A stretch of 64,000 nucleotides of DNA from contig NC_064565.1 in NCBI RefSeq assembly GCF_937001465.1, positions 99,645,089 through 99,709,088 on the forward strand, given 5' to 3'. The translations under genes and the position numbers were made by a program. The notes under the pieces are model-generated. The model searched no databases, was not told where the DNA came from, and worked only from the letters and a program-made list of their open reading frames with translations. The DNA is from Orcinus orca. Taxonomy: Eukaryota > Chordata > Mammalia > Artiodactyla > Delphinidae. Below, piece after piece: positions 60,780 through 64,000 of the stretch. Position 1 is the stretch's first letter, and each line of letters begins with the position of its first letter.

Positions 60780-62110
60780 TTTCTACATGCTTAGTCAAGA
60801 GGGTAAAGAGGTTGGCAGAGATTGGGAGGAGAGAGGGAGAATAACCCTTAAATCCATCATTTTAACAAGTAGGCTTCCCAATAAGGCTAGGTCCTAAGGA
60901 ACAGGTGTGAGTGGCTATTCTCTAGGCTCACAGAATATCAGGTGTGATCCAGGCACAGCACACCCTGGTGTGACCACCTGGCATGAGTAGATCTTGCACC
61001 TGCCACCTGCCTGTTGTAACAGGTTCCTTGGGAGGTCAGGACAACACACCCAGAGACCTTCTAATGAAGATACTATATACAGATATGTAGGTGAGATTAA
61101 GGGAACCAGTGGGGAGTGCTGAGTCACCTTTAGGCCTGAGGACACAGGGAGGGGATAGTGTTATGGAGTCTAAATGAATGTGCACCGTGGAAGGGGAACC
61201 ACCCAACAGAAGCGCTAGTGGGAGATAGACACTCCCAGACCATGACAAAACCGGGAGAAATAAGGAGGAATAAATATCCAAATCTCTCTCTTCCCTCCTT
61301 TTCATCTCCTGAAGTCGCCAGTCATTGACCAAAGCCAATTGGAAGCCAGAGGCCAAGGGTGCCTGGTGGTCCACAGGGCTCAGCTCCAGGGCAGAGAAGT
61401 CATCCAGGGCTGGGGACGCACAGTACTCCTGTACCCCAGCTCTCCCTCTCTCCGCACCAATCTTAGCTGCGGCCTCCTCCTCTCCCTTCCCCTTCTCTGC
61501 TCCTCTTGCTTTCACTTTGCCAGGTTCACTGAGCATTTCCTTAGGTGAAAAGTGCTGCTTGGATGGAGGTCATTAAAGCCACAGGACTTCTAACCACAAC
61601 ATGGAATAAGCAGTTCACAGGAGCCAGCCCAGAGTGTTCCTAGACTGTCCCATTATAGCAGCCTACTGTGGCTACTGCTATTTTGAGTCAAAGTACAAAC
61701 ACAATTCTTGCCTCTCTAGTCTGTCAGTGAGAGGAATGGTGTAGTGGGCAGCTGGGGTTTTGTTTGTTTGTTTTGTTTTTGCTGCCTAGCTTCTACTCAT
61801 CTCATCTTGATTACCATTCCCAGTTCTCTCTGGGGTGTTCTTCCCCCACTCTCAGCTCATGTCTTCAGGTAGAGCTGACTTTTTCCTGGCTCAGAGGTGG
61901 AACATGTGACCTAGACTTCAACCAATCACTGCATCTAATTCTCCCATACACAATAACTGGCTCAGGGCTGGACATGAAATGCAGTCAGAACAATAAGATA
62001 TAGTAAGATTTTGTTAGAAATGCTGGAACTAAGACTGTTGATGAATTCCAGATAGAACATTGTAGAAGATATTATGGTTGACTCTCCAGTAGCCATTGCA
62101 CCCTAGATGA
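60780..62110. other. Upstream intergenic sequence, no clear feature
   Basis: Mixed unique sequence. The long minus-strand open frame around 61036-61536 shows no domain or codon signal and is not annotated as a gene. Confidence 0.45.
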
Positions 62111-62117
62111 TTTTCTA

Positions 62118-62577
62118 AGCAAGAGTTTCTCAACCTTAGCACCACTGACGTTTTGGACCAGAGAGTTCTTTGTTGTGGGGAGCTGTCACTGTGCATCAAA
62201 GATGATTAGCAGGGCTTCCCTGGTGGTGCAGTGGTTGAGAGTCCGCCTGCCGATGCAGGGGACACGGGTTTGTGCCCTGGTCCGGGAGGATCCCGCATGC
62301 CGTGGAGCGGCTGGGCCCGTGAGCCATGGCCGCTGAGCCTGCGCGTCCGGAGCCTGTGCGTCCGGAGCCTGTGCTCTGCAACGGGAGAGGCCACAACAGT
62401 GAGAGGCCCGCGTACCGCAAAAAAAAAAAAGAAAAAAGATGATTAGCAGCATCCCTGTCCTCCGCCCACTAGATGCCAGTAGCACCCCTCACTTTATTTA
62501 TGACAACCAAAAATGTCTTTGGATGTTGTCAAATGGCCAATGTGATACATCTTCCCAGGTTGAAAACCACTGATCTA
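62118..62577 (-). mobile_element. MER20 (hAT-Charlie), split by a CHR-2 SINE
   Basis: CTCAACCTTAGCACCACTGAC, TTCTTTGTTGTGGGGAGCTG, then after the SINE CCCACTAGATGCCAGTAGC and GACAACCAAAAATGTCTTTGG, ending GTTGAAAACCACTG. Confidence 0.88.
62213..62434 (+). mobile_element. CHR-2 SINE with internal 15-bp tandem duplication
   Basis: Full CHR-2 with the 15-mer TGCGCGTCCGGAGCC repeated (62340-62354 and 62355-62369). 15-bp duplication AAAGATGATTAGCAG at 62198-62212 and 62435-62449. Confidence 0.95.
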
Positions 62578-63225
62578 AGCTAACATGGTAATTTTATTCC
62601 ATGTGTCAGTGGTTGGTTGAGGAATGGGCAAGTGAAGCAATTCTGCACCATAAAACATGAGAAGAAGTCTTCTAGGAGATTCTAGGGGACATTTCTTCTT
62701 TCTGAAGAAAGAGCTGTAGGAAGAGGTAGTTTTCCTTCTTTTCCTGCACCTTGCAATGTCTAATTATGACACTTGAAATTTCAATAGCCATTATGTGACC
62801 ATGAGGGCTCTTCTTCTAGAAAAAGAATTGATACTAGAAATGAAGGAGTAGAAAAAACTTGGCTCCTTGATGACATTGTTGAAGCAATTAGTTAACCAAT
62901 CTGGATCTCACTACATCTTTGGATTTCTTATTGTATGAGGTGAAAACTTTTCTTATTGATCACACTAACTTGAGTCAGATTTTCTGTTGTTTGCAACTCA
63001 AGTTATCTTCAGTGACATAGACTTCAGAATGGATGTACGCAACCTTGGGAGCTTCTAGATGTTCTCCTGTGATCACGGAGGGAGATCCTACTTAAGACTT
63101 GAGAAAATACAGAGAATGCAGGACTGAGAAGAGAGAAAAGAAATGTAATTTAGTGACAATGGTTTGGACATATCAGAAAATACATTTTCTTGCTTGGCTT
63201 TAGTCCATTAGAGTTGGGTTTTCCG

Positions 63226-63343
63226 GGGACTTCCCTGGCGATCCAGTGCTTAAGACTCAGCGTTTCCACGGCAGGGGGCACAGGTTCCATCCCTGGTCAG
63301 GGAACTAAGGTCCCTTGTGACACGGCCAAAAAAAAAAAAAAAA
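63226..63343 (+). mobile_element. Short CHRS-type SINE
   Basis: About 118 bp: head GGGACTTCCCTGGCGATCC, B box GGTTCCATCCC, short tail GACACGGCC and A-run. 14-bp duplication AGTTGGGTTTTCCG at 63212-63225 and 63344-63357. Confidence 0.93.
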
Positions 63344-63754
63344 AGTTGGGTTTTCCGTCCCTTGCAATAAAAAGTGATCTAACTGATACAGATGGAATAA
63401 GAATAGAGCCTCCAGCATCAGAAAGTCACCTCAGAGCAGATGAGAGATTAAGTACTTCGGTTGCCAGTCCCCCCAAATTAATCCAAACCCTTTAGCTGTG
63501 TCTACACCAGCAAAGAAAGTAGAATGAGGTACTACCCAACCTCTCCCAGCCCACTTTCCCAAATACAACAAAATACCTATGCCTAAAATATTAATAAAAT
63601 TAAGAAAAGTATGAGCCTCGAATATGGACACTTGTTACAATTCCAAATTCCACTGACTCACTATAGATTTTGCCTGGATGATCTGTATAGATATTCGATC
63701 ATCTGGGGTGATACTGTATTCATAAAAAGGAAACTTAGATACATCCTATCTGAC

Positions 63755-63870
63755 TTTCCCATTTTTCAGAGGAGGAAACTGAGGCCCAGAGAGCAGAAAT
63801 GATTACCAAGGTCACGTGGTTACCAAGTGGCAGAGCCAAGACTGGAAGCCACGCCTCTTGACAATTCCAC
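63755..63870 (+). mobile_element. MIR SINE
   Basis: GAGGAAACTGAGGCCCAGAG, AAGTGGCAGAGCCAAGACTGG. Confidence 0.75.
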
Positions 63871-63929
63871 TCTTCGTCATTCTCCCTCACCTCACTTACC
63901 TGATACTGGGTTCTGTTTTCTTTTTTCAT

Positions 63930-64000
63930 ATATAAATTTATTTATTTATTATTTAGTTTTGGTTGCGTTGGGTCTTTGTTGCTGCGCGTGGGCTTCCTCT
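63930..64000 (-). mobile_element. CHR-1-type SINE, minus strand, cut by window end
   Basis: (TTTA)n followed by GTTGCGTTGGGTCTTTGTTG and GCTGCGCGTGGGC, the antisense CHR-1 tail. Confidence 0.85.

Noticed and set aside
61036..61536. 166-codon minus-strand frame, considered as the edge of the neighbouring gene
   Set aside because: It does not resemble SMARCAL1 or any family I know, and it has no splice-site or CpG context.
3821..63343. tRNA genes suggested by A- and B-box sequences
   Set aside because: These boxes belong to tRNA-derived CHR SINEs; no complete cloverleaf tRNA gene was found.
1..64000. CRISPR arrays, bacterial operons, prophage or plasmid features
   Set aside because: Composition, splice signals and SINE/LINE content show mammalian nuclear DNA. 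Simple repeats here are microsatellites and tandem duplications without spacer structure.

Overview
This is vertebrate nuclear DNA, and the interspersed repeats point to a cetacean. It carries many young tRNA(Glu)-derived SINEs of the CHR type, both the long CHR-1 form and the shorter CHR-2 form with an A-tail, most of them still flanked by readable target-site duplications. It also carries recent L1 3' ends of the cetartiodactyl type. I saw no BovB or Bov-tA, which argues against a ruminant. Hippopotamus is not formally excluded.

One protein-coding exon can be supported: the first coding exon of MARCHF4, a membrane-bound RING-CH E3 ubiquitin ligase gene, on the minus strand at 45882-46376. 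It begins at an ATG at 46376 and ends at a consensus splice donor, just after the first two cysteines of the RING-CH finger. Everything left of 45881 is therefore the 5' part of the large first intron. The rest of the RING-CH domain, both transmembrane segments and the C-terminus lie outside the window. To the right of the exon come the 5' leader, a CpG island (about 47.4-48.56 kb), a polypurine tract and then 15 kb of upstream intergenic DNA. In human the next gene upstream is SMARCAL1, but none of it is visible here.

Layout. 0-2 kb: an old L1M split by a young L1 3' end. 2-5 kb: MER5-like hAT pieces, a CHR-1 SINE with a probable 3' transduction, and unique sequence. 5-19 kb: two L1 ORF2 remnants and a dense cluster of CHR SINEs, all on the plus strand (antisense to MARCHF4). 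19-27 kb: mostly unique, with a GC-rich patch at 21.2 kb and a 5'-inverted L1 at 23.4 kb. 27-43 kb: MLT1 LTR, L2, MIR and L1M. 43-46 kb: mostly unique, then the exon. 46.4-48.8 kb: leader, CpG island and promoter. 48.8-64 kb: upstream region with two local duplications, an MLT2 LTR, MER20 and several SINEs.

No new gene system is visible. The observations most worth following are: an approximately 0.62-kb block beside the promoter with a second copy 4.55 kb further upstream, lying inside an older repeat; an inverted approximately 225-bp duplication that looks like interlocus gene conversion; an expanded-spacing RE1/REST site at the edge of the CpG island; and several instructive retrotransposition products. 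All repeat family names and identities come from reading the sequence and remembered consensus features, not from a database search.
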